Of a DNA stretch of 64,000 nucleotides, positions 34,645 to 43,589 are shown piece after piece. The notes under the pieces were generated by a model that had not been told where the DNA came from, made no database searches, and saw only the letters and a list, made by a program, of their open reading frames with translations. A program made the translations under genes and the position numbers. The first letter of the stretch is position 1, and each line of letters begins with the position of its first letter. The stretch comes from Winogradskyella pacifica (GTDB taxonomy: Bacteria > Bacteroidota > Bacteroidia > Flavobacteriales > Flavobacteriaceae): contig NZ_JABFDI010000009.1 of assembly GCF_013403915.1 (NCBI RefSeq), positions 1 through 64,000 on the forward strand. The letters are read 5' to 3'.

Positions 34645-36078
34645 TCATTCTTTCTCTACAAACATTTCGTCTTTAAATCCAATTAAATAAAGTTTTTCTT
34701 TGGCTCTCGTAATGGCAGTATATAACCACCGAATGTAATCTCTATCCATACCATTTGGCAAATAGGGTTGTTCTACAAAAATAGTATTCCATTGACCACC
34801 TTGTGATTTGTGACAAGTTATAGCATACGAAAACTTGACTTGTAAAGCGTTAAAAAACTTATTGTTCTTTACTCCTAAAAAGCGTTTATATTTTGTTTCA
34901 CCTTCATAATCTTTAGACACTTCTTGGTATAGTCGGTTAGATTCTTCGTAACTTAATGAGGCACTTTCTACATCTATGGTATCTAATAGTAGTACCGTTT
35001 CAAAAGGAGTCATATTGGGGTAATCTACCATTCTTAACTTTACTTCTGCAAATCTAAAACCGTATAATTCTTTGATGCTAAAAATCTCTAAGACTTCAAT
35101 AATATCACCATTGGCAATAAAACCAGCTTCACTTGTGGGTTTCAACCAAAAATAGTTATTCTTAACTACCATTAGGTAATCTCCTGCAGACAGCTCAGTC
35201 TCATTAAATAAAATACGTTGTCTAATTTGTTGGTTATAGGCATTTGCACGCTTGTTGCTTCTTACAATGATTGCCGTTTCCTCGTAACCATCGGCACTAT
35301 ACGCATCGTTAATAGCGTCCATAATTTCATAACCATCTATTAAACGTACACTATCTGTAAAACCATTGAGGTCAAATTTAAAACTCTCGTAAAAATTAGA
35401 TTCTAAAACCGCTCTGAGCTCGGTTGCATTACTTAGAATCCCAGAGCCCTGTTCTTGTCTTACAACTTCATCTAGCTCAATTCCGACAACATCTTTACTG
35501 TAGTTTAAACTGAGTTTATTTTCATCTAGCGCCGGACTTAAATCAGACTTTACTGGAGGTAACTGTGCTTTATCTCCTATTAATAACAGTTTACATTCGT
35601 GACCAGAATATACATATTGCATAAGATCATCGAGCAAAGAACTGCTATCAAATGATTTTGTATCCGAAGGAGTATCCGGAATCATAGAAGCTTCATCTAC
35701 AATAAAAATAGTATTGCGATGCTTATTTGGCTGCATTACAAAATTGACACCTCCTCCTTTATCTTTTTTGGGGAAATAGATTTTTTTATGAATCGTAAAG
35801 GCTTCTTTTTTTGAATAATTTGAAATAACCTTAGCTGCTCTACCTGTCGGAGCTAACAAAACAGCACTTTTTTTTGCTTGCCACAAATTTGAAACAATGG
35901 TACCAATTATACTTGTTTTACCTGTACCTGCGTACCCTTTTAATAAGTAAATTGAATTTTTATTAGTATCAAAAATAAACTGAGACAATTGCATTAACAC
36001 CATGTCTTGCTTAGAAGTTGGCGTAAATGGAAATTTAGATTTTAGTAGCGAATAGAATGCAGATGCATTAGAAATCAT
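34645..36078 (-). CDS. ATP-dependent RecD-like helicase (AAA_30/UvrD_C_2)
   Basis: A 477-residue superfamily 1 helicase. Walker A is GYAGTGKTS at 48-56, Walker B IFIVDEAS at about 124-131, and LIGDKAQLPPV is motif III. The C-terminal UvrD_C_2 part has SYAITCHKSQGGQW and YTAITRAKEKLYLIG. It is much shorter than RecD2 (about 700 residues) and lacks its N-terminal helix-hairpin-helix region. It probably works in DNA repair or replication restart; the annotation 'ATP-dependent exodeoxyribonuclease' often attached to it is not supported by any nuclease motif. Confidence 0.9.
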   Translation of the reverse strand: MISNASAFYSLLKSKFPFTPTSKQDMVLMQLSQFIFDTNKNSIYLLKGYAGTGKTSIIGTIVSNLWQAKKSAVLLAPTGRAAKVISNYSKKEAFTIHKKIYFPKKDKGGGVNFVMQPNKHRNTIFIVDEASMIPDTPSDTKSFDSSSLLDDLMQYVYSGHECKLLLIGDKAQLPPVKSDLSPALDENKLSLNYSKDVVGIELDEVVRQEQGSGILSNATELRAVLESNFYESFKFDLNGFTDSVRLIDGYEIMDAINDAYSADGYEETAIIVRSNKRANAYNQQIRQRILFNETELSAGDYLMVVKNNYFWLKPTSEAGFIANGDIIEVLEIFSIKELYGFRFAEVKLRMVDYPNMTPFETVLLLDTIDVESASLSYEESNRLYQEVSKDYEGETKYKRFLGVKNNKFFNALQVKFSYAITCHKSQGGQWNTIFVEQPYLPNGMDRDYIRWLYTAITRAKEKLYLIGFKDEMFVEKE

Positions 36079-36197
36079 AGAGAAAATAAATATATAGCAA
36101 GATAGTATTATTCTCTCTTTTTAAAGCGCATATTTCAATTAGTTCGTTATTTTTAATCTTTTTTAATTTGATAGTTTTAACGAACAAAAAAAAATTG

Positions 36198-36205
36198 TAG
36201 ATTTG
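36198..36205 (+). promoter_or_regulatory. -7 promoter element of the 36234 gene
   Basis: TAGATTTG followed by C matches TAnnTTTG, 29 bases before the ATG. Confidence 0.5.
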
Positions 36206-36233
36206 CGATAGACCTAAATAAATAAAAACTAAT

Positions 36234-36959
36234 ATGAAAGTAATTATAGCAATTGTAGTTATTATAGCATTAACCATTGGAATTGTATGGTTAATAGACA
36301 AATTTGTACCAAAAAAAATAAAACCAGTAATCAATATATTACTATGGGTCTTAATTATTTTCTTAGGCTATATAACTTACATGTCTGTTTATAGAGAAAT
36401 AGAATTTAACGAATTAAAACAAAAGCGATTTGCTGTAGTTATTGATCGTTTAATTGATATTAGAGATGCACAATTAGCATATAAAGATGTTAACGGAACT
36501 TACACAGATAGCTTTGATAAATTAATCGGTTTCGTTGAAACTGGAAAAGTGCCAATTACACAAAGACGTGATACTTTAGTCTTAGATGAAGAAAAGACAA
36601 AAGCATTTGGTGGTGTAGAAACTATGAAAACACTAACTTTAATTGATACCTTAAGTTTTTACTCTGTTAAAGACTCGTTATTTAAAGGTAGCGATCGTTA
36701 CAAAAAGATGATGGATGTTGGTATTGGTAAAGAAGGAGCTAAATTCACACTTAAAGCAGGTAAATTAGATGAATTTTCTGTATTTGAAGCAAGTGTAGAA
36801 AAATCTGTTATCTTAAATGACCAAGAGCCTTACTTAATTCAAAAAGAAAATCAAGTAATGTCTGTAGATGGTGTTAACGGACCAACCTTAAAAGTAGGAT
36901 CTATGACCGAGGTATTTACCAAAGGAAACTGGCCAAAGAGCTACACAAATAAAGAATAG
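36234..36959 (+). CDS. Conserved membrane-anchored hypothetical protein
   Basis: A 241-residue protein with two N-terminal membrane segments (about 2-22 and 32-50) and a soluble remainder. No family name could be assigned. The soluble part contains an RDAQLAYKDVNGTYTDSFDKL stretch that resembles the region after the first helix of type II pseudopilins, which could be chance. It forms a tight row with the DUF3822 gene (one-base gap) and rsmD, so the three probably share a transcript. Confidence 0.75.
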   Translation: MKVIIAIVVIIALTIGIVWLIDKFVPKKIKPVINILLWVLIIFLGYITYMSVYREIEFNELKQKRFAVVIDRLIDIRDAQLAYKDVNGTYTDSFDKLIGFVETGKVPITQRRDTLVLDEEKTKAFGGVETMKTLTLIDTLSFYSVKDSLFKGSDRYKKMMDVGIGKEGAKFTLKAGKLDEFSVFEASVEKSVILNDQEPYLIQKENQVMSVDGVNGPTLKVGSMTEVFTKGNWPKSYTNKE

Positions 36960-36960
36960 T

Positions 36961-37767
36961 TTGAAAATAAACGATATTAAAGAACTGTCCATTCAAATTA
37001 ATTTGAATGGGCTTTCTTTTTGTATTCTAAATAGAACTCTAAATACTATTGAGTTTCTCAAAACCATTCCGTTTGAGCAGAAAACAACTCCTGTAGAAGT
37101 TCTCAATCATTTAAAAGCAGAATTGAGTAGCAACACTGCTTTTTCAGAAGATTTTAATGCTGTTTTAGTCATTCATCAAAATGAGTTAGCGACATTAGTT
37201 CCTGAAGAATTATATAATGTTGAACATAAGGCCGACTATTTAAAATTCAACTCAAAAATATTGAGAAACGATTTTATTACAGAAGATGACATCTCTATTA
37301 ATAAAACTGTAAATGTTTATGTTCCTTATGTAAATATCAATAATTATATCTTTGATACGTTTGGTGAATTTGTTTACAAGCACTCATCAAGTATCCTAAT
37401 AGATTCGCACTTACAAAATATTGAAACCAAAGATGAACCAATAGTTTATCTTAACATCAATAAAAGCACTGTTGAAGTCTTAGTCATTGAGAAAAACAAG
37501 CTGCAACTCTTTAATGTTTTTGAATACCACAGTAAAGAAGATTTTATCTACTATATTTTATTTGTGTTTGAACAATTAAAACTAGATGTAGAAACGACAA
37601 CTATTGAATTAAGCGGCAAAGTAGAAAAGAATGATGACTTATACACTGTACTTTTCACTTACGTAAGACATGTTAATTTTGTTGAAAAAAAATACAAGTT
37701 TTCAATTTCTAATGATATCGACAGACGCTATTTACACAAACATTTTTTAATCTTAAATTCCTTTTAA
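36961..37767 (+). CDS. DUF3822 family protein
   Basis: A 268-residue protein of DUF3822, a family found in Bacteroidota directly before rsmD; it appears to have an actin-like/ASKHA-type layout, but no function is established. The start is TTG at 36961, one base after the previous stop; no in-frame ATG exists near the N-terminus. The TAA stop overlaps the ATG of rsmD by one base, so the two are coupled. Confidence 0.85.
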   Translation: MKINDIKELSIQINLNGLSFCILNRTLNTIEFLKTIPFEQKTTPVEVLNHLKAELSSNTAFSEDFNAVLVIHQNELATLVPEELYNVEHKADYLKFNSKILRNDFITEDDISINKTVNVYVPYVNINNYIFDTFGEFVYKHSSSILIDSHLQNIETKDEPIVYLNINKSTVEVLVIEKNKLQLFNVFEYHSKEDFIYYILFVFEQLKLDVETTTIELSGKVEKNDDLYTVLFTYVRHVNFVEKKYKFSISNDIDRRYLHKHFLILNSF

Positions 37768-38315
37768 TGCGCATTATTTCCGGATTGTTTAAAGGCAGAC
37801 GTATTACAGCTCCTAAAAAATTACCTGTTAGACCCACAACTGACATGGCAAAGGAAGCGCTATTTAATATTTTAAATAATCAGTATTATTTTGATGATAT
37901 TTCGGTCTTGGATCTGTTTTCTGGAACAGGAAACATAAGCTATGAATTTGCATCAAGAGGTACTGAGCACATTACAGCTGTTGATGAAAATTTCGGTTGT
38001 ATCAAATTTATAAACGAAACCGCTGAAGCTTTTGAAATGACGATCAGCACTATTAAAAGTGATGTTTTTAAATTTCTTGAAAAATCGAAACAAAAGCATA
38101 GTATTATTTTTGCCGATCCGCCTTATGACTTTGAATTGGACGCTTTTTCTAAAATTCCGGAATTAGTTTTTAAGAATGAACTATTAGAAGACGAAGGAGT
38201 ATTGGTTGTAGAGCATTCTAAACATACCGACTTAAGTCAGCTAGAACATTACTCACATTCCAAAGGCTATGGTGGTAATATGTTTAGTTTTTTCGATTAT
38301 ACAGCTAAAAGCTAA
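37767..38315 (+). CDS. rsmD: 16S rRNA (guanine966-N2)-methyltransferase
   Basis: A 182-residue SAM-dependent methyltransferase that modifies G966 of 16S rRNA. The start MRIISGLFKGRRI is typical, FSGTGN (51-56) binds SAM, and DPPY (117-120) is the N-methyltransferase motif. The length is right for the family. Its ATG overlaps the DUF3822 stop. A bidirectional terminator follows. Confidence 0.94.
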   Translation: MRIISGLFKGRRITAPKKLPVRPTTDMAKEALFNILNNQYYFDDISVLDLFSGTGNISYEFASRGTEHITAVDENFGCIKFINETAEAFEMTISTIKSDVFKFLEKSKQKHSIIFADPPYDFELDAFSKIPELVFKNELLEDEGVLVVEHSKHTDLSQLEHYSHSKGYGGNMFSFFDYTAKS

Positions 38316-38340
38316 TTCACAAAGAAACGATATAAAAACA

Positions 38341-38366
38341 AAGCTTCATGTTAAAACATGAAGCTT
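38341..38366. terminator. Bidirectional terminator between rsmD and rnpB
   Basis: AAGCTTCATG, loop TTAAAA, CATGAAGCTT: a perfect 10-base stem with T-rich flanks on both strands. It ends both the rsmD transcript and RNase P RNA. Confidence 0.85.
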
Positions 38367-38371
38367 GTTTA

Positions 38372-38705
38372 TTTAAGTAAATCTATAAGCCGAATTCTGT
38401 ACATTTTCTTTATAGGAAATGAATTCCTAATAAAGAAAAGCCCTTATCATTTATCTACGTTTACTGTTGCCAGCAAACTTTAGCTGCCTACCCTCTAACA
38501 ATCGCGCGTGTACGCTCAAACGTTAGTATACATGACATTGCACCACATAGAGTTTACCTGGTTTCACTACAGCATTACCTGTACATACTTTCTGTTGCAC
38601 TTTTCCTCACCTTACGATGGATGGCTGTTAACCACTATGATTGCACTATGGTGTTCGGACTTTCCTACCCTAAATAAATTTAGAATCGATAAGGCGATCT
38701 ACTTG
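38372..38705 (-). ncRNA. rnpB: RNase P RNA (bacterial type A)
   Basis: Read on the minus strand, this stretch has the universal core of RNase P RNA: GGAAAGTCCGAACACC near the 5' side, AGTGAAACCAGGTAAACTC in the middle, and ACAGAATTCGGCTTAT at the 3' side. AAGTAGATC and GATTTACTT can pair to make helix P1, as in other bacteria, which sets the ends to within a few bases. It cuts the 5' leader from tRNA precursors. A -7 element (TACTTTTG at 38709-38716) precedes it and a terminator follows. Confidence 0.92.
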
Positions 38706-38708
38706 GCG

Positions 38709-38716
38709 CAAAAGTA
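38709..38716 (-). promoter_or_regulatory. -7 promoter element of rnpB
   Basis: On the minus strand TACTTTTG followed by C, about five bases before the inferred 5' end of RNase P RNA. Confidence 0.6.
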
Positions 38717-38780
38717 CACAAATTGTTAATAACTCATGTTAAATTTTGACACTAACAATCGCCTATTTAAAGGTTATTCT

Positions 38781-38788
38781 TAAATTTG
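38781..38788 (+). promoter_or_regulatory. -7 promoter element of dnaX
   Basis: TAAATTTG matches TAnnTTTG, 19 bases before the dnaX ATG at 38807. Confidence 0.5.
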
Positions 38789-38806
38789 TAATTCAGTAAA
38801 TTTTTA

Positions 38807-40531
38807 ATGGAACACTTTGTAGTATCGGCTCGTAAATACAGACCACAAACCTTTAAGGATGTTGTGGGTCAGCAGGCTATTACAAACACATTACTCAATG
38901 CCATTGAAAACAATCACTTAGCCCAAGCTTTATTATTTACAGGTCCTCGTGGAGTTGGTAAAACAACATGTGCTCGTATTTTAGCTAAAATGATAAATAG
39001 TGATGGCAATACAAGTGAAGATGAAGATTTTGCTTTTAATATTTTTGAATTAGATGCCGCTTCTAACAACTCAGTAGATGATATTAGAAGTTTAACAGAT
39101 CAAGTTCGTATTCCTCCGCAAGTTGGAAAATACAAAGTATATATTATTGATGAGGTACACATGTTATCTCAAGCTGCCTTTAATGCCTTTTTGAAGACTT
39201 TAGAAGAGCCACCAAAGCATTGTATTTTCATTTTAGCAACGACTGAAAAACATAAAATCATTCCGACCATCTTATCGCGTTGTCAGATTTTCGATTTTAA
39301 ACGTATTACCGTTACCGACGCTAAGAATTACCTAAAATATATAGCGAAAGAACAAGGTATTGATGCCGAAGATGATGCGCTTCATATTATTGCTCAAAAA
39401 GCGGATGGTGCCATGCGTGATGCCTTATCGATTTTTGATCGTGTCGTAAGTTTCTCGGGTAAAAACTTAACGAGACAAGCCGTTACTGAGAATTTAAATG
39501 TTCTCGATTACGAAACCTATTTTACAAGTACTGATTTTATCTTACAAAATAAAATTCCAGATTTACTGATACAATTCAATACCATCCTTTCTAAAGGATT
39601 TGACGGTCATCATTATATCGCTGGTTTAGCGTCTCACTTTAGAGATTTAATGGTTTGTAAAAATCCTGCAACTATTCCGTTGTTAGAAGTTGGTGAAGAT
39701 ACCAGTCTAAAATATATGGAACAGTCGCAGAAAACGACACATACTTTTCTAATGGAAGGGATTCGGTTAGCCAATGACTGCGATTTAAAATATAAGACTA
39801 GTAAAAATCAACGTTTACTCGTTGAGTTAACACTTATGCAACTTGCCTCTATCACTTTTGATGGAGAAAAAAAAAATCTTAAGCACTTCATAATTCCTCC
39901 TTCGTATTTTAAAGCGAGAGGCATTACACCTATTCCTGTTACGAAACCCAAAACGGATGTGAAACCATCTGAAAATCCTGTTGCCACAAAACCAATCGTA
40001 GCAAAGAAAGAACCGGTTTCTGTAGTGGCAGAACCTGTAGCTATTCCTAAAATATCTATAAATCAGCCTAAAAAGTCAACTTCAGGGTTATCTTTAAAAA
40101 GTATTAGAGAAAAGAAGGAGCATCAATTACGCCAAATGGAAGTGGTTATTGATGAAGAAAACCTTCCTAAAGAGCCCGTAACACAAGAAGCTTTAAGTGA
40201 AGCATGGAAACTTTACACCGATCAGATGGACAAGAAAGGTGAAAAAATTATGGCGTCTATTTTACAAATGGATCACCCTAAACTAGAAGGCACTACACTT
40301 TATTTAACTTATTCTAATAACACAAATAAGATTGAATTAGAACGTGCTGAGTTTCCTTTAATGGCTTTTTTGAAGAAAAAACTTCTTAATTATGATCTTA
40401 AATTAGATATCACAGTTAATGAGGAGGTTGCTAAGAAATATGCCTTTACACCAATAGAGAAATACGAAAAGCTTAAAGAAAAGAATCCGAACATTGAAGT
40501 GTTACGACAGATGTTTGGGTTAGATATATAA
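38807..40531 (+). CDS. dnaX: DNA polymerase III subunit gamma/tau
   Basis: A 574-residue clamp-loader ATPase. Walker A is GPRGVGKT at 46-53, DEVH at 115-118 is Walker B, and the SRC arginine-finger motif is at 157-159. A Pro/Lys-rich linker (about 375-440) joins the AAA+ part to a C-terminal region, as in tau. The zinc module with four cysteines that normally sits between Walker A and FELDAASN is absent and replaced by the short acidic stretch INSDGNTSEDEDFAF. Function as clamp loader is not in doubt. No in-gene frameshift site that would yield gamma was seen. Confidence 0.94.
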   Translation: MEHFVVSARKYRPQTFKDVVGQQAITNTLLNAIENNHLAQALLFTGPRGVGKTTCARILAKMINSDGNTSEDEDFAFNIFELDAASNNSVDDIRSLTDQVRIPPQVGKYKVYIIDEVHMLSQAAFNAFLKTLEEPPKHCIFILATTEKHKIIPTILSRCQIFDFKRITVTDAKNYLKYIAKEQGIDAEDDALHIIAQKADGAMRDALSIFDRVVSFSGKNLTRQAVTENLNVLDYETYFTSTDFILQNKIPDLLIQFNTILSKGFDGHHYIAGLASHFRDLMVCKNPATIPLLEVGEDTSLKYMEQSQKTTHTFLMEGIRLANDCDLKYKTSKNQRLLVELTLMQLASITFDGEKKNLKHFIIPPSYFKARGITPIPVTKPKTDVKPSENPVATKPIVAKKEPVSVVAEPVAIPKISINQPKKSTSGLSLKSIREKKEHQLRQMEVVIDEENLPKEPVTQEALSEAWKLYTDQMDKKGEKIMASILQMDHPKLEGTTLYLTYSNNTNKIELERAEFPLMAFLKKKLLNYDLKLDITVNEEVAKKYAFTPIEKYEKLKEKNPNIEVLRQMFGLDI

Positions 40532-40608
40532 CTTAATATTAGTGATTTATTCACTTTAACCTAATTGATTATTATTTTTGATATTAGGAATCATTAAAAA
40601 ATAATAAG

Positions 40609-40779
40609 ATGAATAAAAAAAACCTACCTTTAATTGTTATTATCGCTAGTGCTATTTTAATGGTTGCCAATTTCATATTCTCAGAAAAATTTGATCGAGG
40701 TTTTTGGATGTCAACGTTATCAAGTGTTTTAATTATTATTTCCATGGTTTTAACCATCAGAGAAAGAAATAAAAAATAA
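40609..40779 (+). CDS. Small two-helix membrane protein
   Basis: A 56-residue ORF (ATG 40609, TAA 40779) with two hydrophobic segments (about 6-23 and 34-49), a short charged loop and a basic tail RERNKK. I do not recognise it. It lies in the gap between dnaX and a lipoprotein gene, with 24 bases to the latter, so it may be co-transcribed with it. Codon use and length look like a true small membrane protein. Confidence 0.6.
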   Translation: MNKKNLPLIVIIASAILMVANFIFSEKFDRGFWMSTLSSVLIIISMVLTIRERNKK

Positions 40780-40803
40780 GCTATTTTTTAAAAATTTAAT
40801 GAG

Positions 40804-41388
40804 ATGAAACATTTACTCACATTTTTAATCATTACAATAATTGGTTTCACAAGCTGTGAAGGCAGAAAAACGCAAAGCCAGGCTCTATCTGAAAGCATTG
40901 CAGAATTCAAAAAAACAGTGAATTTTGAAACCAATGTTTATATCCCTGAAACCTATTTAGAACAAGAAATTGACACCTTAATGAGTAATGGTTTTCGTGT
41001 AAAGATAAAGACCTATTCTGACATGTCTAATGCCGTTCGTTTTTCTAAGATAAAAGACACTATTAATCATCAAACTCACTATAGAAATTTCAAGTTTGAT
41101 GTTAGTGTTACTAAAGACAACAAACTAATTTACAATGAGAGCTTTGACAAGAAAAAAGTAAATAAAGACTTTAATTACAATGCCAATTTAGTTGCCGGCT
41201 CTGATTTATATAATTTTGATACTTTGGCGGTTTTAAAATCTATACAAGTTAACGACGACCCTACCTATATAAATATGGTCTTAATAGATATTATGCATGC
41301 TATTCCTGAATCTGATAAATACGCTTTGCATACCTTGTTTATAAATAAAAACGGAAAGTCGAATATTGTTCAAGTTGAAGTTAAATAA
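40804..41388 (+). CDS. Hypothetical lipoprotein
   Basis: A 194-residue protein with a lipoprotein signal (IIGFTSCEGRK, cysteine at 18). The mature protein is mixed alpha/beta with no recognised domain. It is two bases before the miaE start, so it is translated from the same message; a shared role is not obvious. Confidence 0.75.
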   Translation: MKHLLTFLIITIIGFTSCEGRKTQSQALSESIAEFKKTVNFETNVYIPETYLEQEIDTLMSNGFRVKIKTYSDMSNAVRFSKIKDTINHQTHYRNFKFDVSVTKDNKLIYNESFDKKKVNKDFNYNANLVAGSDLYNFDTLAVLKSIQVNDDPTYINMVLIDIMHAIPESDKYALHTLFINKNGKSNIVQVEVK

Positions 41389-41390
41389 TT

Positions 41391-41972
41391 ATGTTAGGAC
41401 TAAAATTACCAACCGATCCAAGATGGGTTAATATCGTTGAAAAGAATATTGAAGATATTTTAGTAGACCATGCCTATTGCGAGCAAAAGGCTGCAAGTAC
41501 AGCGATTTCATTAATTGTCGGTTTCCCAGAATACACAGAACTCGTACAAGAAATGGTAGAACTCGTCAACGAAGAAATGAGCCATTTTAAAATGGTACAC
41601 GATTTAATATTAGAAAACGGCTGGACACTTGGAAGAGATCGTAAAGATGATTATGTGATTTCTCTAATTACGTTTTTTCCAAAAGGTGGAAGCAGAACGA
41701 CGCAATTAGTCCACAGATTATTATATGCAGCGCTAATAGAAGCACGAAGCTGTGAGCGTTTTAGATTATTATCTGAAGAATTAGAAGATAAAAAACTAGC
41801 CAAGTTTTATAAAAAGCTTATGATTAGCGAAGCTGGTCATTACACAATGTTTTTAAATTTTGCTAGAAAGTATGGAGATCGTAAAGACGTTGACCAAAAA
41901 TGGGAAGCACTTCTCAATTTTGAAGCTGATATTATGAGTAACTTAGGAAACAAGGAAACTATTCATGGATAA
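41391..41972 (+). CDS. miaE: tRNA-(ms2io6A37) hydroxylase-like di-iron protein
   Basis: A 193-residue protein of the MiaE family, ferritin-like di-iron enzymes that hydroxylate the isopentenyl side chain of the modified A37 of tRNA. LVDHAYCEQKAAS at about 25-36 (ligand E31), EEMSHF with E62 and H65, and the later EARSCERF and SEAGHYTMF supply the two ExxH iron sites. No miaA or miaB is in the window. The assignment is by family; some members act on other substrates. Confidence 0.9.
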   Translation: MLGLKLPTDPRWVNIVEKNIEDILVDHAYCEQKAASTAISLIVGFPEYTELVQEMVELVNEEMSHFKMVHDLILENGWTLGRDRKDDYVISLITFFPKGGSRTTQLVHRLLYAALIEARSCERFRLLSEELEDKKLAKFYKKLMISEAGHYTMFLNFARKYGDRKDVDQKWEALLNFEADIMSNLGNKETIHG

Positions 41973-41995
41973 TCCATTTTATTTTTAAGATAACA

Positions 41996-42025
41996 AAAAA
42001 GCCTTAACATGTGTTAAGGCTTTTT
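41996..42025. terminator. Bidirectional terminator
   Basis: AAAAAGCCTTAACA and TGTTAAGGCTTTTT form a 14-base stem with a two-base loop between convergent genes. Confidence 0.9.
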
Positions 42026-42046
42026 CAGTATTATAAGTTCAGTATT

Positions 42047-42586
42047 TTACATTTTGATTCCAAAACCAAATTGGATCACGTGATTTTTAGCTTCAACATC
42101 TGTTAAATCTTCATCTAAGATATTGGTTATGCCGTAATAATATCTTGCATCTAGGAATAGCTCGTCTGTAATCATATATTCAACACCAGCAACTCCAGAA
42201 AACACAAACGTAGAAAAGCTATCTTCATATTCCCACGTCTTTAAAGCGATTTGAGGACCAACACCTAACAAAAGATTATCTGATATTGAAAACCTAAGAA
42301 GTATAGGTAATTTAAGATAATCAGCTCTAAGGTTTCTTTCTTTCGCACCTTCAGCAGACCATTGTAATTCTGTTAATAATGACAAATTATCTGACAAACT
42401 AAAATCGGCAAAACCAGCAAAGGCAAAACCATTTCTGTGTTCGTTTTCAAAATCAGCGTCAGGTTCAAAGTCTAAATTAGAGACATTTAACGCTCCTCTA
42501 ACACCATATAAAATATCTTGAGACATTCCTACAGATGTAAAAGCAACAAACAATAAAGCAACTACGTATTTTTTCATAATTTTCAA
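42047..42586 (-). CDS. Outer-membrane beta-barrel protein (small porin-like)
   Basis: A 179-residue protein with a signal peptide (ending TSVGMSQ) and eight or so amphipathic beta strands, as in the small OmpX/OmpA-like barrel family (outer membrane protein beta-barrel domain). A second possible start lies three codons later (MKKYVVALLF). The function of such small barrels is generally unknown. It converges on miaE across a shared terminator. Confidence 0.85.
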   Translation of the reverse strand: MKIMKKYVVALLFVAFTSVGMSQDILYGVRGALNVSNLDFEPDADFENEHRNGFAFAGFADFSLSDNLSLLTELQWSAEGAKERNLRADYLKLPILLRFSISDNLLLGVGPQIALKTWEYEDSFSTFVFSGVAGVEYMITDELFLDARYYYGITNILDEDLTDVEAKNHVIQFGFGIKM

Positions 42587-42681
42587 TTTGAGATTACGAA
42601 GATAAATTAAATAATAATTTCAGATCAATTAATAGGTCTATATAGAGAAAAATCGGACAAATGGATGAATATCCCTAAAAA

Positions 42682-43587
42682 CTAGACTATAACACTCGAT
42701 ACCGTTTCATAATACATGCTCTTTATGATACCATCTGAAAGTCCTATTTTTGGCACATATATATCTTTTGCTCCACTCCATTTCATAGCAGACAGGTATA
42801 TTCGGGTTGCCGGAATTATAACATCTGCTCTATCTTGATTTAGATTTAACTTTGTTATACGTTCCTCGTATGAATAGTTCTGAAGCATTTTATAATAACT
42901 TGTTAAATAGAAATAGGTTAATGGCTTACCGACATCTTTTCCCGATATTTTAAAAATCTTGTTGATGTTACCACCAGACCCTATCAATTCTATTTTATCG
43001 TATTGTTTAGTATTTTCTTTTATCCAATGTTCTACTTCTTGCCAGGTTTCACTCTTTACAATATCGTTTAGTAATCTTACAGTTCCGATTTTAAACGATT
43101 TAGACATTTTTTTATCACCATTGTGAATGATTGAAAACTCTGTACTACCACCACCAACATCGACATAAAGATAGGTTCTATTAGGGTTTATAAAAGATTG
43201 TAAGTCGGTTGCAGCAATTATAGCAGCCTCTTCTTCCCCATCAATAGTTTCTATACTGATACCGCACGTTTCAAGTATTTTTTCAGATAAAGGAGCACTG
43301 TTTTTAGCTTCTCTCATCGCCGATGTTGCACATGCTTTGTAACGCGTCACTCCATGAGATTTTATAATAAGACTAAAAGCTTTCATGGTATCTATCATTC
43401 GTTCTTGGTTATATTCTGAAATTTCACCTTTAAGAAATACATCTGCACCTAATCTAATAGGCACACGAACTAATGAGTTTTTTTTAAAAATTGTGGGTTC
43501 ATCATCTTGTTCTATGATATTAGAAATTAATAACCTTACGGCATTCGATCCAATATCAATAGCTGCAAACTTCTGTATCTTCAACAT
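42682..43587 (-). CDS. ppx: Exopolyphosphatase / guanosine pentaphosphate phosphatase family
   Basis: A 301-residue Ppx/GppA phosphatase with the ASKHA phosphate loops AAIDIGSNAVRLLI at the start and LYVDVGGGSTEFS in the middle. It hydrolyses polyphosphate or pppGpp. It is shorter than E. coli Ppx (about 510 residues), lacking the C-terminal HD-like domain, as in the GppA-like two-domain form. It follows ppk1 after two bases, so both arms of polyphosphate turnover come from one message. Confidence 0.93.
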   Translation of the reverse strand: MLKIQKFAAIDIGSNAVRLLISNIIEQDDEPTIFKKNSLVRVPIRLGADVFLKGEISEYNQERMIDTMKAFSLIIKSHGVTRYKACATSAMREAKNSAPLSEKILETCGISIETIDGEEEAAIIAATDLQSFINPNRTYLYVDVGGGSTEFSIIHNGDKKMSKSFKIGTVRLLNDIVKSETWQEVEHWIKENTKQYDKIELIGSGGNINKIFKISGKDVGKPLTYFYLTSYYKMLQNYSYEERITKLNLNQDRADVIIPATRIYLSAMKWSGAKDIYVPKIGLSDGIIKSMYYETVSSVIV

Positions 43588-43589
43588 AA

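Noticed and set aside
36068..36334. An 88-codon minus-strand ORF
   Set aside because: It runs opposite the membrane protein gene and across its promoter and has no family likeness; it is a shadow.
38508..38729. A 73-codon plus-strand ORF
   Set aside because: It lies inside the RNase P RNA gene on the other strand and resembles no protein.
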